Assembly: GCA_965224015.1 (NCBI GenBank)
Contig: OZ245032.1
Coordinates: 3,162,001 to 3,226,000, forward strand
Reading direction: 5' to 3'
DNA length: 64,000 nucleotides
Source: CBDCVD01 sp965224015
Lineage (GTDB): Bacteria; Pseudomonadota; Alphaproteobacteria; Rhizobiales; CBDCVD01
In this document: positions 25,007 through 33,922 of the stretch, one piece after another
Layout: every line of letters begins with the position of its first letter
How positions within the stretch are numbered: position 1 is the stretch's first letter
The notes under the pieces: generated by a model
What the model was told of the DNA's origin: nothing
Seen by the model: the letters and a program-made list of their open reading frames with translations, nothing else
Database searches by the model: none
Made by a program: the position numbers and the translations under genes

Positions 25007-26350
25007 TCAGTTGATCCACAGCACAAAAAACGGAAAGTTGTTTCCGAATGGCTCCACAAGTGTGCGCCAATGCAGCCTTGATGTACGTTCTTTGCCGTCC
25101 TCCAGATAGGGAACCGCTGCCGGGCCGGTGAACCAGAGCCAAAAATCAAAAGTGCGGGGCTCGTCGAAAACGCGCCTGACGTTGATTGCCTTGGTATCGG
25201 GCGCATTTATGCGCCAGTGGGGCAAGAGCGTCCTGCCTTCAAGATTCGCCTCCAGTTCATCCAGGATTCTATGCCAGCCATCAATGCGCGCCGTGGTCAT
25301 CTCGAAGCCTGGGAACGGCGGTGTTTGCTGTGCATTGGGCAGCCATTCGTTATCATCATCGCTCTCGCGGACCGCGGCCTGCCAACTGGCGCGGCTCAGG
25401 GCAATCATCTTCAAGAGATGCGTGGGTATGCCGCGCATACGCTCCGGCTCGACAACCGGCCAGTTGAGGGTATGTAAAAGCGAGACAAAATCAGCGATCT
25501 TACTGCTGTCCCATCTATTGGGTGAAACATAGGTGCCGACCAAATCGTCAGCAAGGGGCAGATTGGCATTTGCAAAAAACAGGTGGAACGACACATTGAA
25601 TGTGTGTTCCCAGTCATGGGCCAAACCAAAATCTATCGCGGCCATCAGAATATGTACATATCCGCGCAGCCAATAAACATCAGCCGTATCAAAGGCAATG
25701 TGCATTTCCTTTAGGGATTGAAGCGCTTTCAAGGCTGCGGCGCGCTGATCCTCCGGTAAATTTTCAATTCGGGCGCGCTCCCGGCGAGTCGCACCTAGCA
25801 TGAAAAAGCTCTCAATCCATGACTCGAGCCGCTCGTTATCGCCCACCGCTTCATCTTTGTTACTGTCGATGGCAATTTTGTGGAGGGCAAGAAACAGGGA
25901 AACAGGCTTGTCATCAATTGCGGCAAGCGTGTTTTCGGCCTCCACCAGCCGGTTACGAAAAGCAAGCAGATAGCCGCGCAGTTGGGTATAGGTCAAGGGT
26001 TCGGGGTTTTTGTTTTCTTCAATGGGAAAACGAAAAAACGGTACGAAAAAGTTGTCACTTGGCACCTTAAATCCGTGGCGGTAATAAGCCTGGCTCAATT
26101 CCTCAACCCCGGCGAAAAACTGCAAAATCCCCAACCCGAAGCGGGCCTCCATGTCGTTCGGATCCTTGTCAATAATCTGCGCCAGGGTTTTTATGCCGGC
26201 CTTGGAGGTGGCATTGTAGAGATTGTCCTGGGTTATTGTGACAGCCTGCCGGGACGCCTTTGCGCGGGGGGCGCTCTGGACCATTAACGCGCCAACAACA
26301 AGACCCCCCAATGCCAGGCGGAGTAAAATCGATCTTCCGATAAACTGCAT
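25007..26350 (-). CDS. Hypothetical exported protein
   Basis: The product has 447 residues, starting MQFIGRSILLRLALGGLVVG after a good GGAGGT. The hydrophobic N-terminus ends in an ASR-type signal peptidase site near residue 34, so it is likely periplasmic or a lipid-free exported protein. TPR-like helices may occur near residues 45-100 (LAQIIDKDPNDMEARFGLGI). The C-terminal half is rich in tryptophan and acidic residues. I do not recognise a named family. It converges with the aminopeptidase gene. Confidence 0.75.
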   Translation of the reverse strand: MQFIGRSILLRLALGGLVVGALMVQSAPRAKASRQAVTITQDNLYNATSKAGIKTLAQIIDKDPNDMEARFGLGILQFFAGVEELSQAYYRHGFKVPSDNFFVPFFRFPIEENKNPEPLTYTQLRGYLLAFRNRLVEAENTLAAIDDKPVSLFLALHKIAIDSNKDEAVGDNERLESWIESFFMLGATRRERARIENLPEDQRAAALKALQSLKEMHIAFDTADVYWLRGYVHILMAAIDFGLAHDWEHTFNVSFHLFFANANLPLADDLVGTYVSPNRWDSSKIADFVSLLHTLNWPVVEPERMRGIPTHLLKMIALSRASWQAAVRESDDDNEWLPNAQQTPPFPGFEMTTARIDGWHRILDELEANLEGRTLLPHWRINAPDTKAINVRRVFDEPRTFDFWLWFTGPAAVPYLEDGKERTSRLHWRTLVEPFGNNFPFFVLWIN

Positions 26351-26362
26351 AACGACCTCCAA

Positions 26363-26425
26363 ATCCAGTATCCAGTATCCAGTATTCCGTATCCAGCACC
26401 CAGTATCCCGTGCCCCGTATTATGT
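26363..26425. repeat. Degenerate octamer tandem repeat
   Basis: About seven imperfect copies of ATCCAGT(A)-type units (ATCCAGTATCCAGTATTCCG...) lie directly upstream of the exported-protein gene. They probably overlap its promoter region. Confidence 0.7.
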
Positions 26426-26531
26426 GCCGGATGGTTTTGACGACGGGTGTAAACTAAACCCTTTAAGTGGTTATGTTATGGCTTAGGTAAATAAAAACCC
26501 CCGGCTATGGTTAAGGGACTTTTCCCAGGCG

Positions 26532-27143
26532 TTATCGATCTTGACACGCTCTAACCGGTGCAAACGTGTGTCGGTGATAGGGTGTCGGGCCGAGGCGAGC
26601 AATAATCGCTCTGTGCGCGCGGGTTGGATACCCTTTGTGGGCATCAAACTGATACGCCGGGTATTGTCGCGCCAATGTGCCCATCATCCTGTCGCGCACA
26701 ACCTTGGCCACGATTGAGGCCGCGGCGATGGAGCACGATTGCTGATCCCCTCGAACCAGGTTTTCAGCGGTACAGGGCAGGTTTTCCGGCACCTGCCGCC
26801 CATCGACAAGAGCCGCATCAGGCACCTCATGAAGCGCCAGAATCGCCTGGCGCATGGCCCATAGGGTGGCTGCGAGGATGTTCATGGTGTCGATACGCCC
26901 AGCGCAAGCACTGGCGATCCCCACCTCGGCCGAAGCGAGAATGTCGTCAAAGAGACTCTCTCGCTGCTTATGAGAAAGGCGCTTGCTGTCATCGAGGCCC
27001 ATAGGTGTGTTACCGGGGTCCAAAACCACCGCCGCCGCCACAACCGGACCTGCCAGGGGTCCGCGACCCGCCTCATCAAGCCCGGCGACCCGCCTGTGTC
27101 CCTTGTCCCAAAGGCGCTGTTCATAGGCAAGTGTTGGTGGCAT
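26532..27143 (-). CDS. rnhB: Ribonuclease HII
   Basis: The 203-residue product has the RNase HII catalytic residues: VAGLDEAGRGPLAGPVVAAA (Asp-Glu), a central ALVDG and the later IVAKVVRDRMM with Asp. It cleaves RNA in RNA-DNA hybrids, including single ribonucleotides. The family end HRHTFAPVR is present, but the last five residues (ACQDR) and the stop come from a B-type repeat fragment (TTAGAGCGTGTCAAGATCG), so the native C-terminus was replaced. It is divergent from parE. Confidence 0.93.
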   Translation of the reverse strand: MPPTLAYEQRLWDKGHRRVAGLDEAGRGPLAGPVVAAAVVLDPGNTPMGLDDSKRLSHKQRESLFDDILASAEVGIASACAGRIDTMNILAATLWAMRQAILALHEVPDAALVDGRQVPENLPCTAENLVRGDQQSCSIAAASIVAKVVRDRMMGTLARQYPAYQFDAHKGYPTRAHRAIIARLGPTPYHRHTFAPVRACQDR

Positions 27144-27280
27144 ACGTGATCTCCGGCGCTGGCAAAGTGGTCAAGATTTGATTATATGATTCGGTGCGGG
27201 GTGATTTGTTTGCCCTTGCAAACAACGGCACGGGCTGACGGCAAGCTTCCAGTTCCCGGTGACAGTTTCAAGGATAATCT

Positions 27281-29401
27281 ATGGCAATCGACGGAGATCT
27301 GTTTTCCCCACTGGAAAACCCGCCTTCAGGTAAGGAAAAATCTGCAGCCATGACGCGCAAACGCGGCTCCGGCAAGAACACGAACAAAAAGCCGCGAAGT
27401 TCCCTCGCCGGCCAGACAAAAGCCCCCGGCAAGGCGGCCTCGGGCCCTAATGCCGCAAATGCCTATTCTGCCCGGGATATCGAGGTGCTCGAAGGTCTGG
27501 AGCCCGTGCGCCGGCGCCCGGGCATGTATATCGGCGGCACCGACGAAAAGGCCCTGCACCACCTGTTTGCAGAGGTTATCGATAACGCCATGGACGAGGC
27601 CATTGCCGGACACGCAAACCGTATTGAGGTTGCCCTTGCAAGGGATGGCTATCTTTCGGTTACTGACAACGGGCGCGGCATTCCTGTTGATCCCCACCCC
27701 AAGTTTACGGACAAATCGGCGCTTGAGGTCATTATGACCACTCTGCACGCCGGCGGAAAGTTTGGCGGCAAGGCCTATGAAACCTCCGGTGGTTTGCACG
27801 GTGTTGGTGTCTCGGTGGTTAATGCGCTGTCTGAGACCCTTGAGGTCGAAGTGGCACGCGGTCAACAGCTTTACCGGCAATCATTCTCGCGCGGTTTGCC
27901 CACCTCGCGCCTGCAAAACAAGGGCAAGGCACCCAACAAGCGCGGTACCACTGTTCGTTTCAAGCCTGACCCGCAAATTTTTACCAGCAGGGCGCATTTT
28001 AAACCGGCGCGCCTGTTCGCGATGGCCCGTTCCAAGGCTTACCTGTTCGGCGGGGTGGAAATCCGTTGGAAATGTGCCGCTGAACTTATTGCCCCACGGG
28101 AAAAAGATGTGGTGCCGGAGAAGGCGCGGTTCCATTTCCCCGCAGGTTTGAAAGATTATCTCGAGGACCGGTTGGGCAAAGCGGTATTGGTTACGCCGCA
28201 CATGTTTACCGGCAAAGCAGGCACCAGTGGCGCCCATGGCTCACTGGAATGGGCCATCGCCTGGGTTGGCGATCGCGATGGTAGCATGTCGTCTTATTGC
28301 AATACCGTACCCACCGCCAATGGGGGCACCCATGAATCCGGCCTGCGCCTGGCCCTGTTGCGGGGCTTGAAAGCCTATGCGGACTTAAGCGGCAATAAGC
28401 GCGGCGGTATCATCACCGGCGACGACGTGCTCGCGAGTGCTGTGGTGATGCTGTCGGTCTTTGTTCGCGAGCCGGAATTTCAGGGCCAGACCAAGGACAA
28501 GCTGGCCACCCAGGAAGCCACGCGCCTGGTTGAGACGGGGATACGAGATCCGTTTGACCATTGGTTGACGAGCAATCCGGTCGAGGCTGACAAGCTGCTT
28601 GACTGGGTGCTGGAGCGTGCCGACGAGCGCTTGCGCCGACGTAAAGAAAAGGAAGTCAACCGCAAAACCGCCACCCGCAAGCTTCGGCTCCCGGGAAAAT
28701 TGGCCGATTGTTCCATCAATGGCCAGGCGGGGACGGAGCTTTTTATCGTTGAGGGTGATAGCGCTGGCGGCTCGGCGAAGCAGGCGCGCGACCGAAAAAC
28801 GCAAGCGGTTCTGCCCCTGCGCGGTAAAATTCTCAACGTGGCCAGCGCCGGTCGCGACAAGATCGCCGCCAACCAGCAATTGTCTGACCTTGCCCTGGCG
28901 CTGGGATGCGGCAGCCGCGGATCCTATCGTGAGGAAAATCTGCGTTATGACAAGGTCATTATCATGACCGACGCGGACGTCGACGGTGCCCATATCGCGT
29001 CCCTGCTGATGACCTATTTTTACCGCGAAATGCCACAACTCATTCGCGACCACCATTTATATTTGGCGGTCCCCCCGCTATACAAACTATCACAGGGCGG
29101 GAAGACCGCCTACGCCCGTGATGATGCGCACAAGGACAGGCTTCTGGACAACACCTTCAAGGGACGCGCAAAGGTGGAGATCTCCCGTTTCAAAGGCCTT
29201 GGGGAAATGCTGCCGGCACAATTGCGCGAAACGACCATGAGTACGAAGACCCGTAATCTCTTGCGCATTGAGCTTGCCGAGGAGGCCGCCCAGGCGACCA
29301 AGGCCAGTATTAACAGCATTATGGGTACCAAGGCCGAAGCGCGCTTTCGCTTTATTCAGGAAAACGCCGCTTTTGTTGATAATGACGAGCTTGATGTTTA
29401 A
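27281..29401 (+). CDS. parE: DNA topoisomerase IV subunit B
   Basis: The product has 706 residues with a GHKL ATPase domain (EVIDNAMDEAIAG, VTDNGRGIPV, HAGGKFGGKAYETSGGLHGVG), transducer domain, and TOPRIM domain (FIVEGDSAGGSAKQARDRKT, MTDADVDGAHIASLL) with C-terminal GLGEMLPAQL. Motifs IPVDPHPK and the overall length point to ParE rather than GyrB, whose extra region is absent. An N-terminal basic tail of about 60 residues precedes the ATPase. It unlinks daughter chromosomes, and a parS array follows immediately. Confidence 0.93.
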   Translation: MAIDGDLFSPLENPPSGKEKSAAMTRKRGSGKNTNKKPRSSLAGQTKAPGKAASGPNAANAYSARDIEVLEGLEPVRRRPGMYIGGTDEKALHHLFAEVIDNAMDEAIAGHANRIEVALARDGYLSVTDNGRGIPVDPHPKFTDKSALEVIMTTLHAGGKFGGKAYETSGGLHGVGVSVVNALSETLEVEVARGQQLYRQSFSRGLPTSRLQNKGKAPNKRGTTVRFKPDPQIFTSRAHFKPARLFAMARSKAYLFGGVEIRWKCAAELIAPREKDVVPEKARFHFPAGLKDYLEDRLGKAVLVTPHMFTGKAGTSGAHGSLEWAIAWVGDRDGSMSSYCNTVPTANGGTHESGLRLALLRGLKAYADLSGNKRGGIITGDDVLASAVVMLSVFVREPEFQGQTKDKLATQEATRLVETGIRDPFDHWLTSNPVEADKLLDWVLERADERLRRRKEKEVNRKTATRKLRLPGKLADCSINGQAGTELFIVEGDSAGGSAKQARDRKTQAVLPLRGKILNVASAGRDKIAANQQLSDLALALGCGSRGSYREENLRYDKVIIMTDADVDGAHIASLLMTYFYREMPQLIRDHHLYLAVPPLYKLSQGGKTAYARDDAHKDRLLDNTFKGRAKVEISRFKGLGEMLPAQLRETTMSTKTRNLLRIELAEEAAQATKASINSIMGTKAEARFRFIQENAAFVDNDELDV

Positions 29402-29484
29402 AGCGTGTCTATAAAGCCGCTGCCGCGGGTATAACCTGTCATTACAGGGGTAAGGGTCCCGGGTATCGAGCCTATAGTCTATAA

Positions 29485-29842
29485 TGTTTCGCGTGAAACA
29501 TTTCTGTTTTTTAATCAAAGAGCCGGGCTTCAATGTTTCACGTGAAACATTTCTGTTTCTTGATCAAAGGGCCGGGCCTCAATGTTTCACGTGAAACATT
29601 TCTGTTTTTTAATCAAAGAGCCGAGCCTCAATGTTTCACGTGAAACATTTCTGTTTTTAATCAAAGAGCCGGGCCTCAATGTTTCACGTGAAACATTTCT
29701 GTTTCTTAATCAAAGAGCCGGGCTTCAATGTTTCACGTGAAACATTTCTGTTTCTTGATCAAAGAGCCGGGCTTCAATGTTTCACGTGAAACATTTCTGT
29801 TTCTTGATCAAAGAGCCGGGCCTCAATGTTTCACGTGAAACA
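29485..29842. repeat. Array of eight parS sites
   Basis: Eight copies of the 16-bp ParB-binding palindrome TGTTTCACGTGAAACA lie at 29485, 29534, 29583, 29632, 29680, 29729, 29778 and 29827 (start positions). The spacing is 49 bp except for one of 48. The first copy has one change (TGTTTCGCGTGAAACA); the other seven are perfect. Between sites is a nearly constant 33-bp spacer containing TTTCTGTTT and GAGCCGGG. The unit was multiplied as a block. ParB binding here would load and segregate the chromosome origin region. The parAB genes are not in the window. Confidence 0.95.
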
Positions 29843-30026
29843 TTTCTGTTTCTTATCTTCCCTGTATCAATGATGGAGTCGCTTTTCTACATCTCAGCCT
29901 GACCGCATTGTTGGTGTTTGATCTCTTTGTTGCGCAAATAAGAAATTGCGTTTCGGCGCTCATCGCGTTAAGCTATGGGCGCAGTTTCAACGTCTGTTTC
30001 CGGATGATTACGAGGAGAACGCAGCC

Positions 30027-30821
30027 ATGGAAATGCGTGGCGAACATCGAATCCCTGCGTCTCGGCAGGCGGTGTGGGAGGCTTTGAACTCCCCCGACGT
30101 TCTCAAGCAGTGTATTCCCGGCTGCGAGGCGCTGGAAAAATTGTCGGATACGGAAATGAAGGCCACCGTTGCGGTTTCAGTGGGGCCGGTCAAGGCGCGC
30201 TTTCACGGCAAAGTCGAGCTTACCGATATCAAGGCGCCAGCCAGCTATTCTATCGTTGGAGAAGGGCAGGGCGGCGTTGCCGGATTTGGCAAGGGAGGGG
30301 CAGATGTGCAACTGGCCGAGGAAAACGGTGAAACCGTTTTAACCTATCAAGCCAAGGCACAAGTGGGCGGCAAGCTGGCACAACTGGGATCACGGTTGAT
30401 CGATTCAACCGCAAAGAAACTTGCCGATCAGTTTTTTACCAAATTCGCCAACCATTTCAGTGCCCCCCAGGAGAGCGCCGGTAGCGTGTCGGAACCGGCT
30501 ACAGCAACACAACTTGCCGCCGGTGGCACGGCTGAAGGGGTAAAGGAGGCTGTCGTTGATGCGGCCACAACAACCGGGGAAGCCATTGGCGATACGGCGG
30601 AGGCGGCCGGCGACGCGGTAACCGATGGCGCCAGCGCAGTTGAGAATGCTGCCCGCGAGGCCGCCAGATCAACCCGTGAGGCTGCGGAAGACCTTGCCGA
30701 GGGCACAGAAAAGGCCTTGCAAAATCCAGCGGAGCCGGAAAAATCCAGTCTTATGCCCGTATGGATTGCACTGGCGGCGCTGGCCGTTATCCTCGCCGCC
30801 TGGTTCATGATCATGGGCTAG
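30027..30821 (+). CDS. coxG: CoxG-like SRPBCC protein with C-terminal anchor
   Basis: The product has 264 residues. The start MEMRGEHRIPASRQAVWEAL and motifs LKQCIPGCEALEKLSDTEM, and FGKGGADVQLAEENG, are typical of CO-dehydrogenase subunit G-like proteins (SRPBCC fold, residues 1-150). An alanine-rich charged region with repeated TTTGEAIGDTAEAAGDAV-like helices follows, and a final membrane segment (LAALAVILAAWFMIM) anchors the tail. CoxG proteins are thought to tether the enzyme to the membrane or to pass quinone. It heads the coxS-coxL-coxM cluster. GAGGAG precedes the chosen ATG. Confidence 0.85.
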   Translation: MEMRGEHRIPASRQAVWEALNSPDVLKQCIPGCEALEKLSDTEMKATVAVSVGPVKARFHGKVELTDIKAPASYSIVGEGQGGVAGFGKGGADVQLAEENGETVLTYQAKAQVGGKLAQLGSRLIDSTAKKLADQFFTKFANHFSAPQESAGSVSEPATATQLAAGGTAEGVKEAVVDAATTTGEAIGDTAEAAGDAVTDGASAVENAAREAARSTREAAEDLAEGTEKALQNPAEPEKSSLMPVWIALAALAVILAAWFMIMG

Positions 30822-30931
30822 CAAAAAGCGGGGCAACGTATTCTGGCAAGACAAATATGACAGAACCCATTGACTTTGCGCCTTAAAGGCGCCGGTCCAC
30901 AATCAATTTGTTAGAACTCGGGAGGACATTG

Positions 30932-31390
30932 ATGACAACAGTAAATATGACAATAAACGGCCGTGAGGTGTCCGGTGACGTGGAGGACAGAACCTTACTG
31001 GTTAATTTCATTCGCGATACTGTCGGTCTGACGGGAACCCACGTCGGCTGTGATTCCAGCCAGTGCGGCGCCTGCGTTATTCACGTCAACGGTAAGGCCG
31101 TGAAATCCTGCACCATGCTTGCCGTTCAGGCGCAAGGGGCTGAGGTCACCACCATTGAGGGTCTGGCACAAAACGGGGAACTGCACCCCATGCAGGCGGC
31201 TTTCAAGGAACACCATGGGCTCCAATGCGGGTTCTGCACCCCCGGCATGATCATGGCTGCCGTTGATATGCTGAACCGCATCCCCAATCCGGATGAAAAA
31301 ACCATTCGTGAGGAGCTTGAGGGCAATATTTGCCGCTGCACGGGCTATCACAACATCGTCAAGGCCATTCAGGCGGTGGCATCAGCTTAA
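30932..31390 (+). CDS. coxS: CO-dehydrogenase-type small subunit, two 2Fe-2S clusters
   Basis: The 152-residue product starts MTTVNMTINGREV after GGGAGGA. The plant-type ferredoxin cluster ligands are in GCDSSQCGACVIHVNG with a later SCTM. The second, helical cluster domain has QCGFCTPGMIM and NICRCTGY. This is the electron-transfer subunit of the xanthine oxidase/CO dehydrogenase family. It passes electrons from the molybdenum centre to the FAD subunit. Confidence 0.93.
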   Translation: MTTVNMTINGREVSGDVEDRTLLVNFIRDTVGLTGTHVGCDSSQCGACVIHVNGKAVKSCTMLAVQAQGAEVTTIEGLAQNGELHPMQAAFKEHHGLQCGFCTPGMIMAAVDMLNRIPNPDEKTIREELEGNICRCTGYHNIVKAIQAVASA

Positions 31391-31424
31391 TGGGACTTTA
31401 GTTGGGTTTTCGACATTTGACATT

Positions 31425-31504
31425 TAATGAAGACCAAGGACGACTAATGAAGACCAAGGACGACTAATGAAGACCAAGGACGATTAATGAAGACCAAGGA
31501 CGAT
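31425..31504 (+). repeat. Four tandem 20-bp mini-ORF units
   Basis: Four copies of a 20-bp unit lie between coxS and coxL. Each unit reads as a seven-codon ORF (MKTKDD and stop) whose TAA overlaps the next ATG as TAATG. Each carries AAGGA six bases ahead of the next start. A fifth start (ATGACGATC) runs into the coxL ribosome site. Whether these units are translated is unknown. Confidence 0.8.
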
Positions 31505-31528
31505 TAATGACGATCAGGGAGGGACATT

Positions 31529-33871
31529 ATGGGACAGGAAGGCATAGGCGCTCGGGTCCAACGCAAGGAAGACAAACGTTTTATTACCGGCAAGGGGCGC
31601 TATACGGACGATATAACCTTGCCTAATATGGGGTATGTGGCCTTTGTGCGCAGCCCCCATGCCCATGCAAGGATCACCGGCATCGATACGTCGGCGGCTG
31701 AGAGCATGCCTGGCGTTGACGCGGTTCTGACCGGTGCTGAGCTTGTTGCCGACGGGGTTGGAAACCTGATCTGCGGATGGATGATTCATTCCAAAGACGG
31801 AGAGCCCATGAAAATGGGCGCCTGGCGGGCACTGGAGCCGGATATTGTGCGCCACGTAGGCCAGTCGGTGGCCATGGTGATTGCCGATACGCCAAACCAG
31901 GCCAAGGACGCCGCCGAGGCCGTGAACGTCTCCTACGATCCTTTGCCGGCGGTTGTTGACGTCGCCACGGCCAGAGCGGACGGCGCACCGCAGTTGCATC
32001 CCGAAGCACCGGGCAATCTGATCTATAACTGGAGCCTTGGCGAGGAAGATGCGGTGGACACCGCCTTGAAGACCTCGGCGCATGTGATCACTCTTGACTT
32101 AACCAATAACCGCCTGGCGCCCAATGCGATGGAACCCAGAGCCGCGCTTGCCTCCTATGATAGTGCCGAGGATCATTTGACCCTCTATACGACATCGCAA
32201 AATCCGCACGTGGCGCGCCTGGTGCTATCGGCGTTTTATCAGATCGCACCTGAGCATAAGTTGCGGGTCATAGCTCCGGATGTCGGGGGTGGCTTTGGGT
32301 CAAAAATATACATTTACCCCGAGGAGATCGCCTGCCTATGGGCGGCAAGGCGCATTAACCGGCCAATAAAATGGGTGGCCGAGCGGGTCGAGAGCTTTCT
32401 TACCGATGCCCATGGGCGTGACCACGTAACCAAGGCGGAGCTTGGGTTCGACGCTGATAACAAAATCACGGCCATGCGGGTGAAAACCACAGCGAATTTT
32501 GGTGCCTACATGTCACTGTTTTCGTCTGCGGTGCCAACCTATCTTTATGGCACCCTGCTGTCGGGCCAATATGACATCAGCAATATCTATGTCGAGGTTG
32601 ATGCGGTCTATACCAATACGACCCCGGTGGATGCCTATCGCGGTGCCGGACGTCCTGAGGCCACCTATGTTGTGGAAAGGCTGATGGAAACCGCGGCGCG
32701 CACACTGAACATAGACCCGGCGGAGTTGCGGCGCAAAAACTTTATCTCGGAGTTCCCGCATCAGACGCCGGTGATCATGAATTACGATGCAGGGGATTAT
32801 CACGCGACCCTTGATGCCGCCTTGAAGGCGATCGATTACAACGATTTCCCCGCGCGCAAGGCCGCGTCCGAGGCCCGTGGCTGCAAGCGCGGCATCGGCA
32901 TCTCCTGTTATATTGAGGCTTGCGGCATTGCGCCTTCGGCGGCCGTTGGCTCTCTTGGTGCGGGCGTTGGCCTATGGGAATCCGCTGAGGTTCGCGTTAA
33001 TCCCGTGGGCACCATTGAGGTTCTCACGGGAAGCCACAGTCACGGGCAAGGTCATGAAACGACCTTCGCGCAACTGGTTGCCGAGCGCCTTGGTGTGGCC
33101 ATGGATAACATTACCATTGTCCACGGTGATACGGATAAGGTCCAGTTCGGCATGGGAACCTATGGCTCACGCTCGGGCGCTGTGGGCATGTCAGCGATTG
33201 CCAAATCTCTCGACAAAATCGAGGCCAAGGTCAAAACGATCGCTGCGCATCAACTGGAAGCCTCCGAGGATGATATTGTCATTGAGGATGGCGAGGTGAA
33301 AGTCACCGGCACCGACAAGAGCCTGGCCTGGCATGAAGTATGCCTTGCCGCCTATACGGGGCACAACCTGCCTGAGGGGCTGGAACCGGGCCTGAAAGAA
33401 GGCGCGTTCTATGATCCGGCCAATTTCACCTTCCCCGCAGGAACTTACGTGTGCGAGGTGGAAGTGTGTTCTCAAACCGGCCATGTGAGCATCGAGAATT
33501 TCGTTGCTGCTGATGACTTCGGCCGCATCATTAACCCGATGATTGTGGAGGGCCAGGTGCACGGGGGAATCGCCCAGGGAATTGGTCAGGCGCTTCTTGA
33601 GCAGGCGGTCTATGATGACAACGGCCAGCTGCTCAGCGGCACCTATATGGATTATTGCATGCCGCGGGCCCACGATGTGCCGAGCTTTCAGGTCTCGCAC
33701 CATGCAACCCTTTGCCCCAATAACCCCCTTGGCATGAAGGGCTGCGGCGAGGCGGGAGCGATCGGCTCACCGCCGGCTGTCATCAACGCCATTACCGACG
33801 CAATCGGCAAAAACGACCTGTCGATGCCCGCGACGCCGGAGAAAGTCTGGCGCGCCATGCACAGCGCATGA
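31529..33871 (+). CDS. coxL: CO-dehydrogenase-type large subunit, form II
   Basis: The 780-residue molybdopterin subunit starts MGQEGIGARVQRKEDKRFIT after GGGAGGGAC. The active-site loop reads DAYRGAGRPEATY, the form II signature; true aerobic CO dehydrogenases (form I) have AYRCSFR. Mo-cofactor contacts are recognisable in PDVGGGFGSK, GSHSHGQGHETTF and GCGEAGAIGSPPAV. It belongs to the xanthine oxidase family and hydroxylates an unknown substrate, or perhaps CO poorly. It is in an operon with coxG, coxS and coxM; maturation genes are not in the window. Confidence 0.92.
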   Translation: MGQEGIGARVQRKEDKRFITGKGRYTDDITLPNMGYVAFVRSPHAHARITGIDTSAAESMPGVDAVLTGAELVADGVGNLICGWMIHSKDGEPMKMGAWRALEPDIVRHVGQSVAMVIADTPNQAKDAAEAVNVSYDPLPAVVDVATARADGAPQLHPEAPGNLIYNWSLGEEDAVDTALKTSAHVITLDLTNNRLAPNAMEPRAALASYDSAEDHLTLYTTSQNPHVARLVLSAFYQIAPEHKLRVIAPDVGGGFGSKIYIYPEEIACLWAARRINRPIKWVAERVESFLTDAHGRDHVTKAELGFDADNKITAMRVKTTANFGAYMSLFSSAVPTYLYGTLLSGQYDISNIYVEVDAVYTNTTPVDAYRGAGRPEATYVVERLMETAARTLNIDPAELRRKNFISEFPHQTPVIMNYDAGDYHATLDAALKAIDYNDFPARKAASEARGCKRGIGISCYIEACGIAPSAAVGSLGAGVGLWESAEVRVNPVGTIEVLTGSHSHGQGHETTFAQLVAERLGVAMDNITIVHGDTDKVQFGMGTYGSRSGAVGMSAIAKSLDKIEAKVKTIAAHQLEASEDDIVIEDGEVKVTGTDKSLAWHEVCLAAYTGHNLPEGLEPGLKEGAFYDPANFTFPAGTYVCEVEVCSQTGHVSIENFVAADDFGRIINPMIVEGQVHGGIAQGIGQALLEQAVYDDNGQLLSGTYMDYCMPRAHDVPSFQVSHHATLCPNNPLGMKGCGEAGAIGSPPAVINAITDAIGKNDLSMPATPEKVWRAMHSA

Positions 33872-33922
33872 GTGATGACCTTTTGCGTTTGAACACTTAA
33901 TGAGACCGATCGGGAGAGGATT

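Noticed and set aside
29485..29842. CRISPR-like regular repeats
   Set aside because: The spacers between the palindromes are almost identical to one another, and the palindrome is the ParB site. CRISPR spacers would differ and cas genes are missing.
31529..33871. Assignment as a true aerobic CO dehydrogenase
   Set aside because: The active-site loop is AYRGAGR, not the AYRCSFR of form I enzymes, so CO oxidation is not claimed.
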